From: Mariannaea sp. PMI_226
Taxonomy: Eukaryota > Ascomycota > Sordariomycetes > Hypocreales > Nectriaceae
Direction: 5' to 3'
DNA: 64,000 nt
Assembly (NCBI GenBank): GCA_024336345.1
Contig: JANFOG010000011.1
Location: 992,001 to 1,056,000, forward strand
The notes beneath the pieces are model-generated. The model saw only the letters and a list, made by a program, of their open reading frames with translations. It had not been told where the DNA came from and searched no databases. A program made the translations under genes and the position numbers. Of this stretch, positions 1-11,602 are shown piece by piece; the first letter of the stretch is position 1, and every line of letters begins with the position of its first letter.

Positions 1-2045
1 AGTGGTCGATGCTCATCCCGTCTTGGTCGCTAGTCTGGAAGACTGCTGTTCTAGCATTTCTTATCACGACCAGTATCATTCGGCCCGGCGATCCTTACAA
101 CCACATGTCGGTCACCCTCCCAATACACTTTCTCGATGTCTTCAAACCCGAACCCGATCACTGCGCTGAGCAGCGAAGCATTATGCGAAACGAGTGGCCG
201 TTTCCCAAAATTCTCGCCAAGGAGAACTGGGAAGACGCCAAGGGTGACTACAAAGGCTGGGCACCGGGCCGGGATAGCAAGCTTGCCGATTCGTACCGAC
301 AGCGACGCCCCGATTGGCTTCCTGACAAAGTCCCTCGCGGATTTCTCAGATGGGACCCTAGACGGTTTGATGCTAACGTTTCTTGGTCCCACGCTGCTTT
401 GGAGGAGGAGTGGAAGGACAAGTGTCTCGGTCTTGAGCTACAGGACCCCTTCTATAACCCAGTAACTGATCCCATTAAGATTACCAATCTTGATACCGAC
501 ATCTTCGAGCCTTTGAGAGGACCGCTTGGCGATGGATCAGTTAAGATTAAGAACGTCGTGTTTATCCTTATGGAAAGTCTACGACAGGAACTGTTTCCTC
601 TCAAGCAGGATTCATTCCTTCATCAGCTCATTTTGAATGCGAACGAGGAGGCTGACAGGGAAAAAGTCAACGAATTGTTGTCAAAACTGACGCCCAACCA
701 CGCCAAGATCGCCGGTGTCAATAGAAATTTCAAGAACCCTGATGGCAAGGAATACAAACCTGCGAAGTTGGAGTATGAAGTCAAAACAAAGGAAGGATTT
801 GGTGGTATCAACGTTGTTGGTAGTTACACCATGGCTTCTCTTTCGACGAAGAGCTTCGGTAGCAATCACTGTGGTAGCTGGCCTATGCAAGTCGATAAGT
901 TCGATGAAGCTGATACCGATGCCTACCAGCCATGCATTACTCAAATCTTGGATCTGTTTAACCAGAACAAGGCCAATGCCTCGTCCGAGGACTACAGAGA
1001 ATGGCCGTGGTATCCCGCTCTCATGGAGTCCGAGGTTGAGAAGTACGATCGCCAGGAAATCTTCGACCAGAAGATCGGCTTCAAGCACATCGTCTGCAGG
1101 ACGCAGATTGAGAAGGATTCTCGATACAATGAGTCTGACCCCCTTTACAAGCCAGTCAACTACTTTGGTCTTCCTGAGCAGTCGCTGAAGCCCCATATTC
1201 GTGAATACATTGACAACGCCACTGCAACCAACCAGCGCATTTGGATGACGCACTTTACTAGCACAACACATCACACTTGGGACGTGCCCAAGTGGTTCAA
1301 GACGGAAGAATACCTGCCCACTTCCGGAAGCAACAACTGGCATAAGGACTTCAATAAATACCTGAACACCATTCGCTTCCACGACAGTTGGCTTGCCGAG
1401 CTCTTGGATGTTTTTGAGGAGAAGGGCATTGCCAATGAAACCCTCTTTGTCTTCGCCGGCGACCACGGCCAGTCTTTCAAGGAGGACTACCACATGCTAG
1501 GAACGTATGATATCGGCCACGGCAGTGCTTTCCGAGTTCCTATTATCTTCCGACACCCTGAACTCCCCAGTATTCAGTACGAAGCCAATGCAACGACCAT
1601 TTCTATCCTTCCCACCATCCTCGACCTTCTCATCAACAGTGGTTCCCTTAACAAGGACGATGCTCACATCGCCTCCGATCTTGTCCAGGATTATGAGGGT
1701 CAATCGTTCCTCCGACCATACAAGACATCGCACAACGGCCGACGCGCGTGGAATTTCCATGTCATCAACCTCGGCTCGGGCTTGATGGCTATCTCTTCTG
1801 CGGACACGCCGTACAGGCTCTCGTTGCCTGTGAAGAAGAAGTTTGAGTACACCTTGACCGACACGAGTGTCGACTTCGAGGAACGGGACCCAGTCACGGC
1901 CTGGACGCCACAGAAACTGGCCCAGGCCGCGAAGGAGAAATACGGTGAGGAGGCGGCCCAGTGGGCGACCGAGGCGGTGGCAGTTGCCAACTGGCATAGA
2001 TTTGAGATTGAGCGTCGCTGGAGATGGCATTTGCTAAAGACTTGA
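1..2045 (+). CDS. Sulfatase-fold (alkaline phosphatase superfamily) membrane protein, 5'-partial
   Basis: Open from the window edge; the first ATG is at 9, but the frame is also open upstream of it and a hydrophobic segment (residues about 7-24, WKTAVLAFLITT) begins at once, so the real start and probably more membrane segments lie outside the window. The soluble part carries an FILMES motif near residue 185 (metal-ligand strand typical of sulfatase/LTA-synthase-like hydrolases), an SYTMASLSTKSFGSN stretch in the position expected for the nucleophile, and FAGDHGQSF near residue 485 (Asp-His metal ligands). No CxPxR formylglycine motif is seen, so a classical sulfatase is less likely than a phosphoester or phosphono-transfer enzyme of the same fold. 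The stop is at 2043-2045, and the downstream neighbour is convergent. Fold assignment is firm; substrate is unknown. Confidence 0.8.
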   Translation, partial: WSMLIPSWSLVWKTAVLAFLITTSIIRPGDPYNHMSVTLPIHFLDVFKPEPDHCAEQRSIMRNEWPFPKILAKENWEDAKGDYKGWAPGRDSKLADSYRQRRPDWLPDKVPRGFLRWDPRRFDANVSWSHAALEEEWKDKCLGLELQDPFYNPVTDPIKITNLDTDIFEPLRGPLGDGSVKIKNVVFILMESLRQELFPLKQDSFLHQLILNANEEADREKVNELLSKLTPNHAKIAGVNRNFKNPDGKEYKPAKLEYEVKTKEGFGGINVVGSYTMASLSTKSFGSNHCGSWPMQVDKFDEADTDAYQPCITQILDLFNQNKANASSEDYREWPWYPALMESEVEKYDRQEIFDQKIGFKHIVCRTQIEKDSRYNESDPLYKPVNYFGLPEQSLKPHIREYIDNATATNQRIWMTHFTSTTHHTWDVPKWFKTEEYLPTSGSNNWHKDFNKYLNTIRFHDSWLAELLDVFEEKGIANETLFVFAGDHGQSFKEDYHMLGTYDIGHGSAFRVPIIFRHPELPSIQYEANATTISILPTILDLLINSGSLNKDDAHIASDLVQDYEGQSFLRPYKTSHNGRRAWNFHVINLGSGLMAISSADTPYRLSLPVKKKFEYTLTDTSVDFEERDPVTAWTPQKLAQAAKEKYGEEAAQWATEAVAVANWHRFEIERRWRWHLLKT

Positions 2046-2647
2046 TTAATCTTCGAGGGGAAACAAAACGCAGTCATGGTCATGGGTAATATCTGGGGTT
2101 TTTTTTTGGCATATTAGAATACAGCGTTTGATTTTCAACACTATTTGTATATGTTAACCTACCTATCTACAATTAATGTGCAATGAGCATCATCATCATC
2201 ATCATCATCATCATCATACTCGCTTTCTACGATGGGTAATAATTATTCCCATCTTATCTTTTGTGTGTCCCGTATTCCGTAGAAATCGAACAGATACTTT
2301 TTCCAGGCTCCAGGTTCCCTTCAGCATCTGGTTGGATACGTCTATCGCCAATCCCCCCATGCTGTGAGTAAGGACAAATGAAGCCTAGATCAGGGGTGAA
2401 AGCTTCACTCAAGCCCCTTTCTTTAAGGGCTTGGCAATTGTTGATCACAATCAGGTTCAACAAGGACAATTACGTACCAGCTGATCTGTAGACATAATTT
2501 TTTTTCTACCGGGATCAAGACTAGGCCCAGGTTTATTTGAACTGTTTGCACGGTATTCACTTACTCTGTTCTACATATTATTGTTTCAGCCCCTTTTGGC
2601 CCTGAAGAAATTTATGGTACGTAGTGCCAATTTATCCCACCGCACCC
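2046..2647. other. Convergent 3' intergenic region
   Basis: About 600 bp between the sulfatase stop and the dehydrogenase stop. It is AT-rich, contains a (CAT)10 microsatellite and T runs that could serve as 3'-end signals for both genes. No gene is supported. Confidence 0.6.
2188..2217. repeat. (CAT)10 microsatellite
   Basis: Ten perfect CAT units in the 3' intergenic space. A short ORF across it would encode poly-His, but it has no coding character. Confidence 0.9.
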
Positions 2648-3367
2648 TCACCAGGGTAGCTCCATCCCAGAGTACAGCAAAAACTTGCCCGTGTCCTTTG
2701 TGCTTAGACTATTGACAGTCTTAATTATCCCCTGTGCGCTATCCTCAATCTTCATGACTGCTTTGGGCCCACCCATAGCTGTCTTGACATGACCCGGATC
2801 AATCGCGACCACACAAGCCCGGCCAGCCAGATGCTTGGCCTGATGGACTGTGAGCATGTTCAAAGCCGTCTTGCTGATACTGTAAGGTGTAATTTCAGCT
2901 GTGATTTGTCCCTTTGCGAGCATGCTCAAGCTCCCGACGCCAGAGCTGATATTGGCAATGACTGCATCCTGAGCTAGATGCGGAACGAGAGATTGTGTCA
3001 CGAGAGCGGGGCCGATGAGATTCGATGTCAAGTGCGACAAAAGACTCTGTGCTGTCATGTTCATGCTCGTCTGCTCTCTCGAATGCAGAATGGCGGCGTT
3101 GTTAATCAAGACATTGACCGTAAATTCTGCGCCTAGTGCTTCCGTCAAACATGGAACGAGCTGGGAGATGGAGTTTTCTGAGGAAATATCGCATTCAACA
3201 ATGTAAAAGCGGCCTCGGCTCTTATTCTTGACGTCATTCAATGCAGAAATATCCGCATTCACACTGCGAACGGCAGCGATGATACTGTTTGATGCATCGA
3301 GTGAGAGCTGGCGGACTGTCTCGAGTCCTACACCAGATCTTGTTCCAGTAATAACATAAAGAGGCAT
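2648..3367 (-). CDS. Short-chain dehydrogenase/reductase (SDR), 239 aa
   Basis: Single-exon classical SDR. The N-terminal Rossmann motif is TGTRSGVG (residues 7-14, the TGxxxGxG pattern), followed by NNAAIL (variant of NNAG) and the catalytic pair YSISK (Tyr-x3-Lys), with the Ser of the triad in NISSGVGS. It therefore should be an NAD(P)H-dependent oxidoreductase in the cytosol; substrate cannot be read from sequence. The length is typical of short SDRs. The start ATG lies about 150 bp downstream of an AATATATATT box. The next gene upstream is a Zn2Cys6 regulator on the same strand, and the space between them contains a CGG-N15-CCG palindrome that such regulators often bind, so joint regulation is plausible but inferred. 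Confidence 0.9.
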   Translation of the reverse strand: MPLYVITGTRSGVGLETVRQLSLDASNSIIAAVRSVNADISALNDVKNKSRGRFYIVECDISSENSISQLVPCLTEALGAEFTVNVLINNAAILHSREQTSMNMTAQSLLSHLTSNLIGPALVTQSLVPHLAQDAVIANISSGVGSLSMLAKGQITAEITPYSISKTALNMLTVHQAKHLAGRACVVAIDPGHVKTAMGGPKAVMKIEDSAQGIIKTVNSLSTKDTGKFLLYSGMELPW

Positions 3368-3515
3368 GGTGAGCTACAGGCTGTCCCTAATAGAATGGCT
3401 GAAGAACAATAACGTGGTTGAGAAGTAGATTGAAGGAGACAGTTTTTTGTGTTCTGACCTTGGTGTTTCCTGTTGTTCTGGCTGCTCTGAGCTTCAAGCC
3501 CAGCGCATATGTCTC

Positions 3516-3525
3516 AATATATATT
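3516..3525 (-). promoter_or_regulatory. TATA-like element upstream of the SDR
   Basis: Palindromic AATATATATT about 150 bp before the dehydrogenase ATG. Position and sequence fit a fungal TATA element; no other support. Confidence 0.35.
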
Positions 3526-3601
3526 CACAACTCGCCCATGAGTTCCTCCGTGCTGACCATTTTAGAAGATCATCAATGAGATGCTGTACATGGCGTTAAG
3601 T

Positions 3602-3622
3602 CGGACGTTTGGCCAAAGTCCG
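3602..3622. promoter_or_regulatory. CGG-N15-CCG palindrome, candidate Zn2Cys6 operator
   Basis: CGG at 3602-3604 and CCG at 3620-3622 flank a TTTGGCCAAA core that is itself a perfect 10-bp palindrome. It sits about 235-255 bp upstream of the SDR start and about 465 bp beyond the stop of the Zn2Cys6 regulator. Inverted CGG/CCG half-sites are the usual target of dimeric fungal binuclear-cluster proteins. A second CGG/CCG-rich stretch lies near 3705-3722. Function is inferred. Confidence 0.4.
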
Positions 3623-4086
3623 AATGATCAGAGCTGAGGGCCTTCTATCAGGAGTGCAAAGATTGGACGCGAGAGTTGATGGAAGTTGAGTATGTCACGG
3701 ATCAACGGTCCGCTGCCCGGAAGGTTGCCATCACCTTCGAAAATTTTCTCCTGCAATCATTACAAATACACCAGATATGATGTGAAAACTAGAATTATTA
3801 TTTAAATTCCTCGTTGAACTATCCTGGAAGCGGTCATCGGTGTACCTAAAACCGACGTTGATGACGGCGTGTTGCATCATATGTGCATTGACTAGCACTT
3901 TCAAGCAACCCCAACACTGACCTGATGATGGACCAATTATGGGTCAGGAGTTTTGCTCCTCCTAGTTAATCCAAGACGCCCGATATTCCAATCCCGGTCG
4001 ACCTTTTGAATGTCGAGCCAGGAATCCGTACTGGTTGCTTTTGTAAGCCTACTGCTGTTCGACCAACAGTTGAAGGTGGTGTCAAC

Positions 4087-6613
4087 TTACTGCATGATGG
4101 TCGAAGTACCATACGACTGTTCATTAGGAAACGGTGCCCACCAATTTGATAGAATACCCGGTGCCAGAGTGGCAACTCCCTCAGCCGATGTTGCAACAAC
4201 CTCCACAGAAGACCATTCGTCGTCGGGTGCATTGACGGACACTATCTGCTCAGTCTCTGGAAGCCGTGCTCTACGTTCAATCTTGTCTTGTGCGGTCTCG
4301 AACAAACTGAAAATCGCTTCTGCCGATACGTAAACCTTCCGAAGTTCTCTCATGGCGAGCATGCAAAGCGCGAGGTTGTGTTTGCCCATCTGGTGTCTCA
4401 CCGGATTTGATGAGGTCGACTCGAGTAGGTGTATCTGCATAGGAGGCACAAGTGCGAGAACTCTGTAAAATTGTCAGCCACAAGATTTCATTTGGAAAGG
4501 TATGATTTCCATTATTCAAAGGCTTAGTTACGTGATGCTGTGGCAATATCGGACTAGGTCCTCCGCTATCATCGAGTTCAGCGCGCCGATTGCTTCGGAA
4601 GCTGCAGCTCGGGCTTTCTGTCCTGCGAATGTGCGCCATGCTTCAGTTGCCTCGGCTGGCAAGTCAAATGGAAGCTCTACAAGATATGGGCGATAAAGAA
4701 CAATAATGGCTGCTCTGGGAACACTTATTTTTAGCTTGGGGGAGAGCTGCCCCAGACGGGCCTCATCTTTGTACTCACTGAAAGTAGAGCTTGAATTGGT
4801 ATAGATGGGCGGCGACAAGGCGACTCCGCCTTGACCCTTCTAATGAGAGAGAGTAGCAAGCTCGGATCTCGCTCTCGCTATGCTCCAGGTCGGAATTAGA
4901 GACTCTCGAGCCCTTTGCTGGGTAGTTGGCGGATAAGATGGTTCCCAATGCCCTAGAGATCTTTACGTAGGAGAGCCAGATGTCGAACAGAACGCACAAT
5001 TCTCCGGGAAGATACCTTTGGCTGGCGTCAACACTTGACTCGGCCGAGAGGATATTGATATCCTCCAATCCAGGCATTGGCAGATCGGAGTCATCGAGGA
5101 AAATACGCATGGGACGTCCGTGGCCGAGGGATAGCCAAGCCTCTCTGCAGTATATAGTCCACCAGAGCCGGCGCCAGAACGATTGAACAGCCCCGGAAGA
5201 GGCATTCTTGAAGACAAGGCGACGGTGAAGGCCCATGCCCTGAGAGAGGGCGATTGCAATGCCGTTCCAGTGCCATGGTCCTGCACGGTCATCCGTTCCG
5301 GTATACCAAAACCCCAACAGGAAGACAGATTGAATTAGTGTAATCTTATCTTTCTCGTAGTCAGCATCGTACAAGGCCTAATGAGCACACGTCCAACATT
5401 TAGCAATGATCTTTTCAAAGGAAGAGAGTGTTGACTTGCTTTCGCTCGTTGGTATGCTGTACGCTTCAATGCAAGCCGTGTCGGGAAGCTTTCGTCAGAA
5501 AAGAGGCCCTCGTCAATAAACTAAGTTCTACGGCGTCACTAAAATATCCGATATAGCACAGGATGGGTGATGGAACTTGGCGTTTACATACACTTGTTGC
5601 TGCTACGTACATACTCCAGAGTAGCAGCAAACTGACACGGCCTTGTTCGTACTGAGGAATGAATTCGCTGGCATCTAGAACAGGACAAAAAGGGTGCACG
5701 TGTCGAAAGTAGGACTGCATGAGCGCGTCGCGAAACTTTAGTGGAGGCAGTGAAAAGACGCCCTTTGCCCGGATGTAAGCAACGTCTTCAGGTGGCATAG
5801 ATTGGATAGCTGGGGCCGGCACGAAGAAGTGGCTTCGCTTCGGGGACTGGTGAGGTTCACAGATATCAATGACGAATGCAGGCCCACGTCGATCTCCTGT
5901 GAAGACATCGTTGTCCTGCATGAGAATCTAATACCCAACCGGGAGCCGGGAGAGCTTTTCTTACCGGGAAAGAAGGGAATACAATTTGCATTGTCATGGC
6001 TGCCTTCGAAAACGTCTGCTAGTGGATGGGTGCCCTGGACTGGGCCTGCCTGGCTCGAAGACTGGTGTTTATAACCATCGATCCCCTCGGCAGGAAGAGG
6101 AGCATTTCTGAAGTGTGCATTTTCTGTTGGTCTGGGTTCAATCACAAAGGATGCTATTTGCAGTGGACGGTCATCGTGAGGAGACGAGCCAGCCGCCGTG
6201 TCTGGTGAGCTTGAAGTCTGCATGTAGCCATGGAAGGCTGCCGGGGACGTTGTGTATTGTGGAGAATCTTCGTTGGTTGATGCATTTGTGTTAACGTCAT
6301 CTCTTGGTTGGATCTCTCTGATTGTATCTGCGATATCCTCTGTATTTGCAATGCTGGGCTCCAAGTTGAGTGATGCCCCTGGCAACAGGTCTGAATTTCG
6401 ACCTTGGAGTCAAGTGAGCTTTTCTGGCAGGAAGTTGTAGAGGGAAACGCATGACTACCTACGCCGTTTCCGCTTCTTGAGCTCGCATTCGATACCATCA
6501 ACAGAACAGTTGGCGCAAGGGGGGCCTGACAAGGTGACGGTACATCGGACTTTGCGCAGGTTGCAGGCCTTGCATGCTACGGCAGCACGTCTGTAATGGC
6601 GATTTGTGAGCAT
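4087..6613 (-). CDS. Zn2Cys6 transcription factor with fungal_trans domain, CTF1/AmdR/Far-like, about 710 aa
   Basis: Seven exons fit in frame: 6613-6463, 6402-5965, 5896-5592, 5520-5440, 5377-4779, 4714-4532, 4462-4087. Exon 1 encodes the binuclear zinc cluster, Cys14, 17, 24, 33, 36 and 43 (C-x2-C-x6-C-x8-C-x2-C-x6-C), followed by a basic KKRKRR stretch. A Ser/Thr/Pro-rich linker leads into the fungal-specific regulatory domain, recognised by HPFCPVLD, a Trp-rich GFWYTGTDD segment and RRLWWTIYCREAW. The layout is like cutinase/fatty-acid or acetamidase regulators, so a role in induction of catabolic genes is plausible, but its targets are unknown. The fourth intron (5439-5378) has a GC donor (GCAAGT). 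The C-terminus could extend through another intron because the stop codon overlaps a GTAAGT. It is a nuclear DNA-binding protein next to an SDR gene. Confidence 0.85.
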
Positions 6614-8139
6614 TTCTCCCGGGCTTAAAAAATTATCGAAGTTTTAGTGTTTGGAACGAAGCCCTTTCAGCAACACCGCTGTCATCTTCATCGATGAGGC
6701 TCCGACTGGGTATGGACTACGGTAGGGGGATCTCCATAACCCCTCCCAGTGGGCCAGCCGAGGCTCACAGGGGTTGCTTTGTAGGACGAGCCATGTCCCT
6801 CCTTCGCATCCCTGTCATGTGCCCTGCCAAGGTGAACAAGTATGGAACTCGAGAGGAGTGCGACAAGCCCTGCATCGAAGATGCAAGGAGGGTGGTCTGA
6901 GGGTAAGGCGGCGACTACTGTACGAGATTGACGGTTGTTCTTTATACTATGTACGTAGAATCTTCCGTGTGATAGCGTGATGGAGGCAAATCGCCAGAGG
7001 AAAGTAAGCAGAGACGGGAGTGGAAACAATGAAAAAAAAATCTAAACCAAATCGTGGCGCCTGACAAAGCCTTGTATTTTTTTCTAGGAATTAGTTTCCC
7101 TTCTGCCCACTATCTTGACTTGTCAACGAATACTTATTTTATCCATTTTCTTACATCTCGGATGTTTATCCGGCCATATCAAATCCCAATGGTGCTACTT
7201 TCGACCCCACAAAGTGCCGAGGTCCTATTTTCAGCGTCGGCCCCGAATCCAGAATACGGAATCGTCTGTACCGGACCAGGTCACTCAGAATGGCCGTGAG
7301 TCTTTCTTAAAATTGGAATCACGGTATCTTTTGCTTGGCAGTTCGAGCTCGAGCCTTAGGAGCTGCCATGGAAGAAGACGTGATGCAGATGAGTGCTAGC
7401 GGTTTGTGGGCAGCGGTAGTGTTCTCTTTCAGCCTCAAGCTGACCCATCCAGTCTCTCTAAGTCTAGTACGGAACGGGAATGATTGAGAACCCTGTTTCA
7501 TATATATATATATATATTAAATCAAACAGTTTACCAAGCGCTAAGGTCATCATGATAACCTTAATCACTTCCGTCGTCCGTAGTACCGGCCAAGATCATG
7601 ATAGGAATCCCACCGTGACAAGGGTCTAGGAAGCTGTTCACCGTCTTTGCCGAAGCCGAGATACAGATAATGACGAATCTACACTACGGCTTGCATGATC
7701 CAGAGCAGTGGAACAATGCAACTGAACAAAAGAACCCATCCACCTGCCGACTAAGCCAAGAGGCTAAGAGATCCAAAGGTGTGCTGCGTCGGTCAGCTCA
7801 CTTTGTCGATCTAGCTAAATTTTTACCACCTCCGTCTCCGTCTCCGTCGGATGGGCGGCTCAACTTGCTTCAATCAAAGAGGGGTTTCACGGTGAGTGCC
7901 AAGTTGATGATATCACTTCTTTGTGCCGTTTCTTCATGAAGACCAATCTTGTGATTTAACTACTCTATCTAAATCCCGTAAATGCTGTTCGCTTTCTCTA
8001 TTGTACTTTGTTTGGAAAATGAAAGGAAATGGTGGAGAATTATGGGAAACAAAAAGAAATCAAACGCATGGGTGTACCTCCCTGATATGCAATAAGTCTA
8101 TAAAAAACAGTTTCACCTTTTTGACTTGAGCCCAATCTT
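6614..8139. other. 1.5-kb intergenic region
   Basis: Region between the start of the regulator and the stop of the MFS gene, both on the minus strand. Short ORFs occur on both strands but none has a recognisable domain or coding character. Contains a TA microsatellite near 7501. Confidence 0.5.
7501..7517. repeat. (TA)n microsatellite
   Basis: About eight to nine TA units in the intergenic region. Confidence 0.8.
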
Positions 8140-10057
8140 CTAGTTCGCCTGTCTTTGCTCCGCCTCCGTAGCTACTGCAGCAGCAGCACGAGCAGCGTAC
8201 TTGCACCTCTTACGTATGGCAGGCCCATACACGAATAGGATGAAGGGCATGGGAGTACAAGCAAGGGCCAAGAAAGCTGGTACCGAGCTGGCCCACTGTG
8301 TGCCGAGCTTGTCATACATCTGCCTTGTAAACATCGGGAACGCGGCACCAAATAAGGACCGGAGCACCGTGTTGGCCGCTAAGGCTGATGCAGAGTAGAT
8401 GGTGTATGCATCAATTAGGTAGCTGAAGATGGAGGTGAAGATCAGGGACATGCCAAGGCCAAATGGAAAGCCAGCTGCAACAGGGGACATCCAGTGAATG
8501 GAAGTATATGACGTCCTGATGTGACAAGGGGAAGTTAGCCAGCATTTCTTGCTAGAGGTGGGAAAATGAGGAAAGTAAAAAAAAAAAAAAAAAAAGGAAA
8601 TATCACTCACCAAGCAAACCAGAACATTCCAATAGGCAGCGATATGCCACCAAGCATGCCACCTGGCAGACGATACTCGGGGGCCAACGTGCCGTCTTTG
8701 GACTGCTGCGCCTTTTTAACGTACCACACGTTGATCCCACCAACAAGAGGGATGGCGGAGAACATGCCAACCGCCACACCGAGGAAAGCCAAACCACCCT
8801 TTCCAGGAGACCAGCCTCGCTCAAGTTGGAAAACGACAGGATACGCGCCAAAGAGTAGATACAAGGTGCCGTAGACAATGGCAGTGTAGATGGAGAGGAT
8901 GAAGACGATGGGTTCGGCGAAGAGCAACGCCCAAGGTCGAATGAGAGCCTTCCGAAGGACCTGAGCTGCAGATCGTGGTCCGCCTTGCACTTCCAACTCT
9001 GTCTTGTAGACTTTGCCAGTCTTTTTGGAAAGAGCCTTTGCTCGCTTCTCGAGCATCACGGGGGCGTACGTTTCGGGCACGAGGAGAACTCCCAGAATCC
9101 AAGCCGCACCAGCAAGAATGGTCATCAAGCCCATTACCTATAGAACAGTGTCAGCAGGATCAAAGAAAGACTGAATGAAAAAGGAGAAGTCGGAGAAGAC
9201 GGGGGAGAAACCATACCCATCTCCAGCCCTTGTCCGTTCCAAGATAACCACCGATGAAGGGCCCCAGAGTCGGACCCATGGCTGGCGCCAGGGAAAAGAC
9301 GCCCATGGCAAGACTTCGCTCGTTGGCCAGAAAGACATCAGAAATTACACCTCCAGCGTTTGTCAGAGTGGACGAGCCAAAGGCACCAGCGAAGAATCGT
9401 AGAACCAAGAGCGTGGCGATGCCATTATCGGCGGTGCAAGCTGCACTGAAAACGGCGTACGCTCCGTAGCTAAACAAGAAGACGATTTGTCGACCGTAGA
9501 TCTCTGAAAGTGGTGCCCAGAGCAAGGGGCCCAAGGCAAATCCTAGAACAAACAGTGAGACGCCTCCCGTAATGAGAGTCTGACTAGCATTGAAATGTAT
9601 CATGAGCTCGATCATAGTTCCTACAATAGTTTTATCTGGTCAGCCAAAGACAAAATCTCCCATTTTCATGATCCTAATAGCTCAGAGGGTGCTACCTACC
9701 AGTGTATGCACTCGAACTGAATGCGACGCCGAAACATGTTATAGCTGAGGTCATGGTGATGGTCCATTGCAGCCACTTTGGCCAATTGTAAGGGCTTCCA
9801 GCATCGTCATGTAGCCAAGTAACAATGAAAGGATCATCTGGTGTGCCCTTTCCTCGATATTCGTGGTTTAACACATTTTCGTCGATGCGTGCTTGGTCGA
9901 TAAGCAGCCTCCAAAGTGGCAGACGTTTGGGAGGTGGCATGAGAGTGTCATCGTCACTCATGGAATTGTTTGCTCCAGCAGAATTGCCAGACCCAGAAGG
10001 CGTCTCAGGCTTCTCTTCTTTGGGGCTGGCCTCGCCGCGCCTTGAGTTGAAAAACAT
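8140..10057 (-). CDS. MFS transporter, DHA1 drug/polyamine:H+ antiporter type, about 554 aa
   Basis: Four exons fit in frame: 10057-9700, 9620-9217, 9137-8612/8611 (one-base uncertainty in my count) and 8515-8140. The protein has a hydrophilic N-terminus of about 100 residues with DDPFIVTWL-type sequence leading to NWPKWLQW, then about 12 hydrophobic segments. The DHA1 motif A appears as SEIYGRQIVF, and an antiporter motif C-like segment as GPTLGPFIGGYLG; the RRLP-type central loop contains APEYRLPGG. These are features of plasma-membrane TPO/FLU1-like exporters that expel drugs, polyamines or toxic metabolites. The third intron carries a long homopolymer (T run in the sense strand). A second transporter of the same family sits at 41567-43629. 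Substrate unknown. Confidence 0.88.
8577..8595. repeat. Poly-A/poly-T tract inside an MFS intron
   Basis: About 19 consecutive A on the plus strand; in the sense of the MFS gene it is a T run close to the 5' splice site of intron 3. It may act as a polypyrimidine element or be slippage-prone sequence. Confidence 0.85.
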
Positions 10058-11602
10058 CTGGGTGGGGGTTGGATTAATCAATAGTGTATTCGAACTATTC
10101 GACGGTATTGTCGTTGTCGTTGTCGTTGCCTCACAGAGCACACACGGGAACAATCATCTTCGCGCTAACGCAGCCAGGAATCTTTATATGAATCTCGACA
10201 ACGGAGCTTGGATCGGACTTTTCGGCAAAGGCGGCAGGCCTCTGTTGGTTGACCGACCCTGCAAGTAGCGTGATGATTACATCTTGGTCTGGTGGTTTTC
10301 TGTCCAGCGCCGCAACATGGGAGTAGATCCACCGAAAGCCCAACTTATCACCCGACTTCCTCAGATGAAGAGCCGAGGGAGGTTCTACTGGGGTGACGTT
10401 CGGTAGGGTAGCAACTAGGTAGTATTTTTCCTCAAGTCTACCCTGCAATGGCCAGTTTGATAGGTGATGGGAAGCTCTTTGGCATGTGATGGCAAGCGCA
10501 GGGTTTCTCTGCGAAAATTCATTTAATATTCCGGAGCCTCCCCCTAGTCGCCGTATCCATCTCTATCCCGGCTGTCAGGGTTTTATGGCCCGTAGGTGGA
10601 TACGATCTGGGAACGTGCTTTGGGTTGTCGGCGGTGATAACATAACGAGCCCCCATTTCCTAAGACCCCCCCCCCTTTTGTACCAAATTTGAGCCGCCCT
10701 GCCATGCACAAATATCAAGATAAGCATTTCCTGTGTAGTTTGCCTTTTCGTCCGGTTGCTGCCGTGGGCAGGGATGAAACAAAGGATCATCCCGGAAAAT
10801 CATGGTCCTTGTACTAGTCGCATGGACCCTGGCAAGTTTATAGTAAGCATAACCAGCCAACCATCTCATGAAGCCGTGTTGGTCAAAAGTGTCTTGTTCG
10901 TTTGATGCATGGGTTAGGAAAATTAAATGGAGTTCTCTGTCTCCTATCAATCTTCTTTAAATCCTTCGGTTTGACTCCAAATGAGAGAGATCTGAGGCAA
11001 GTTGAGCTGTTTATTCAAGGCCTAACAAGAGACACTTGGTCCTCTTTTATGTGGGACGTGCGATTATCAATGATCAGAGATTCATGCGACTTGGGATGGA
11101 AACCCACTCTTGAGCACGAGGCGAGGCCTCGGCACGAGCCCCTTACTAGGGAGCAGCAATAATGAACATGAGAAGCAGCTGGTCGTGATAACAACGATGA
11201 ACTCTTTCTTCATACTTGTGAAGGTAGGCAGATGTCATGTTTGAGGATCACATTTTACATGTTTACATACGAAGGGCTAAGTTAAACCATATGAAGATAA
11301 ATTGATCGTTTTGCTCTCGCGCTCGCCAGCTCAGCCAGTCATCTTTAGCTCTCTCTCTCTCTTTGGAAATAACTCAAGTCCGAAAACAGGATTGGTATAA
11401 ACTCCAAGAATGGTATATCTCCACAGGCGATGGTACAGTATGTAGAATTTGAAACGAGCTGGTCACCGTTTGGCTAGTGGCTATGGAGGCCATGCTAAGA
11501 TAAATCGATATTTCAATGAAATAGCCCTCTTTCAGATCGCACCCAAGGAGTTCTAAAGTTTTTGAAGAATTTACTACAGCAACATATTCAGTTTTTTTTT
11601 GT

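Larger units (their letters stand above)
3368..4086. other. Intergenic region between SDR start and regulator stop
   Basis: About 720 bp that would hold the SDR promoter and the 3' end of the regulator. Besides the TATA-like box and the CGG palindrome nothing gene-like is seen. Confidence 0.5.

Noticed and set aside
681..1493. 270-aa ORF antisense to the sulfatase gene
   Set aside because: It is the reverse frame of a well-supported gene and has no domain; a coding shadow.
2176..2367. Short ORF with ten His residues
   Set aside because: It is the CAT microsatellite read in one frame.
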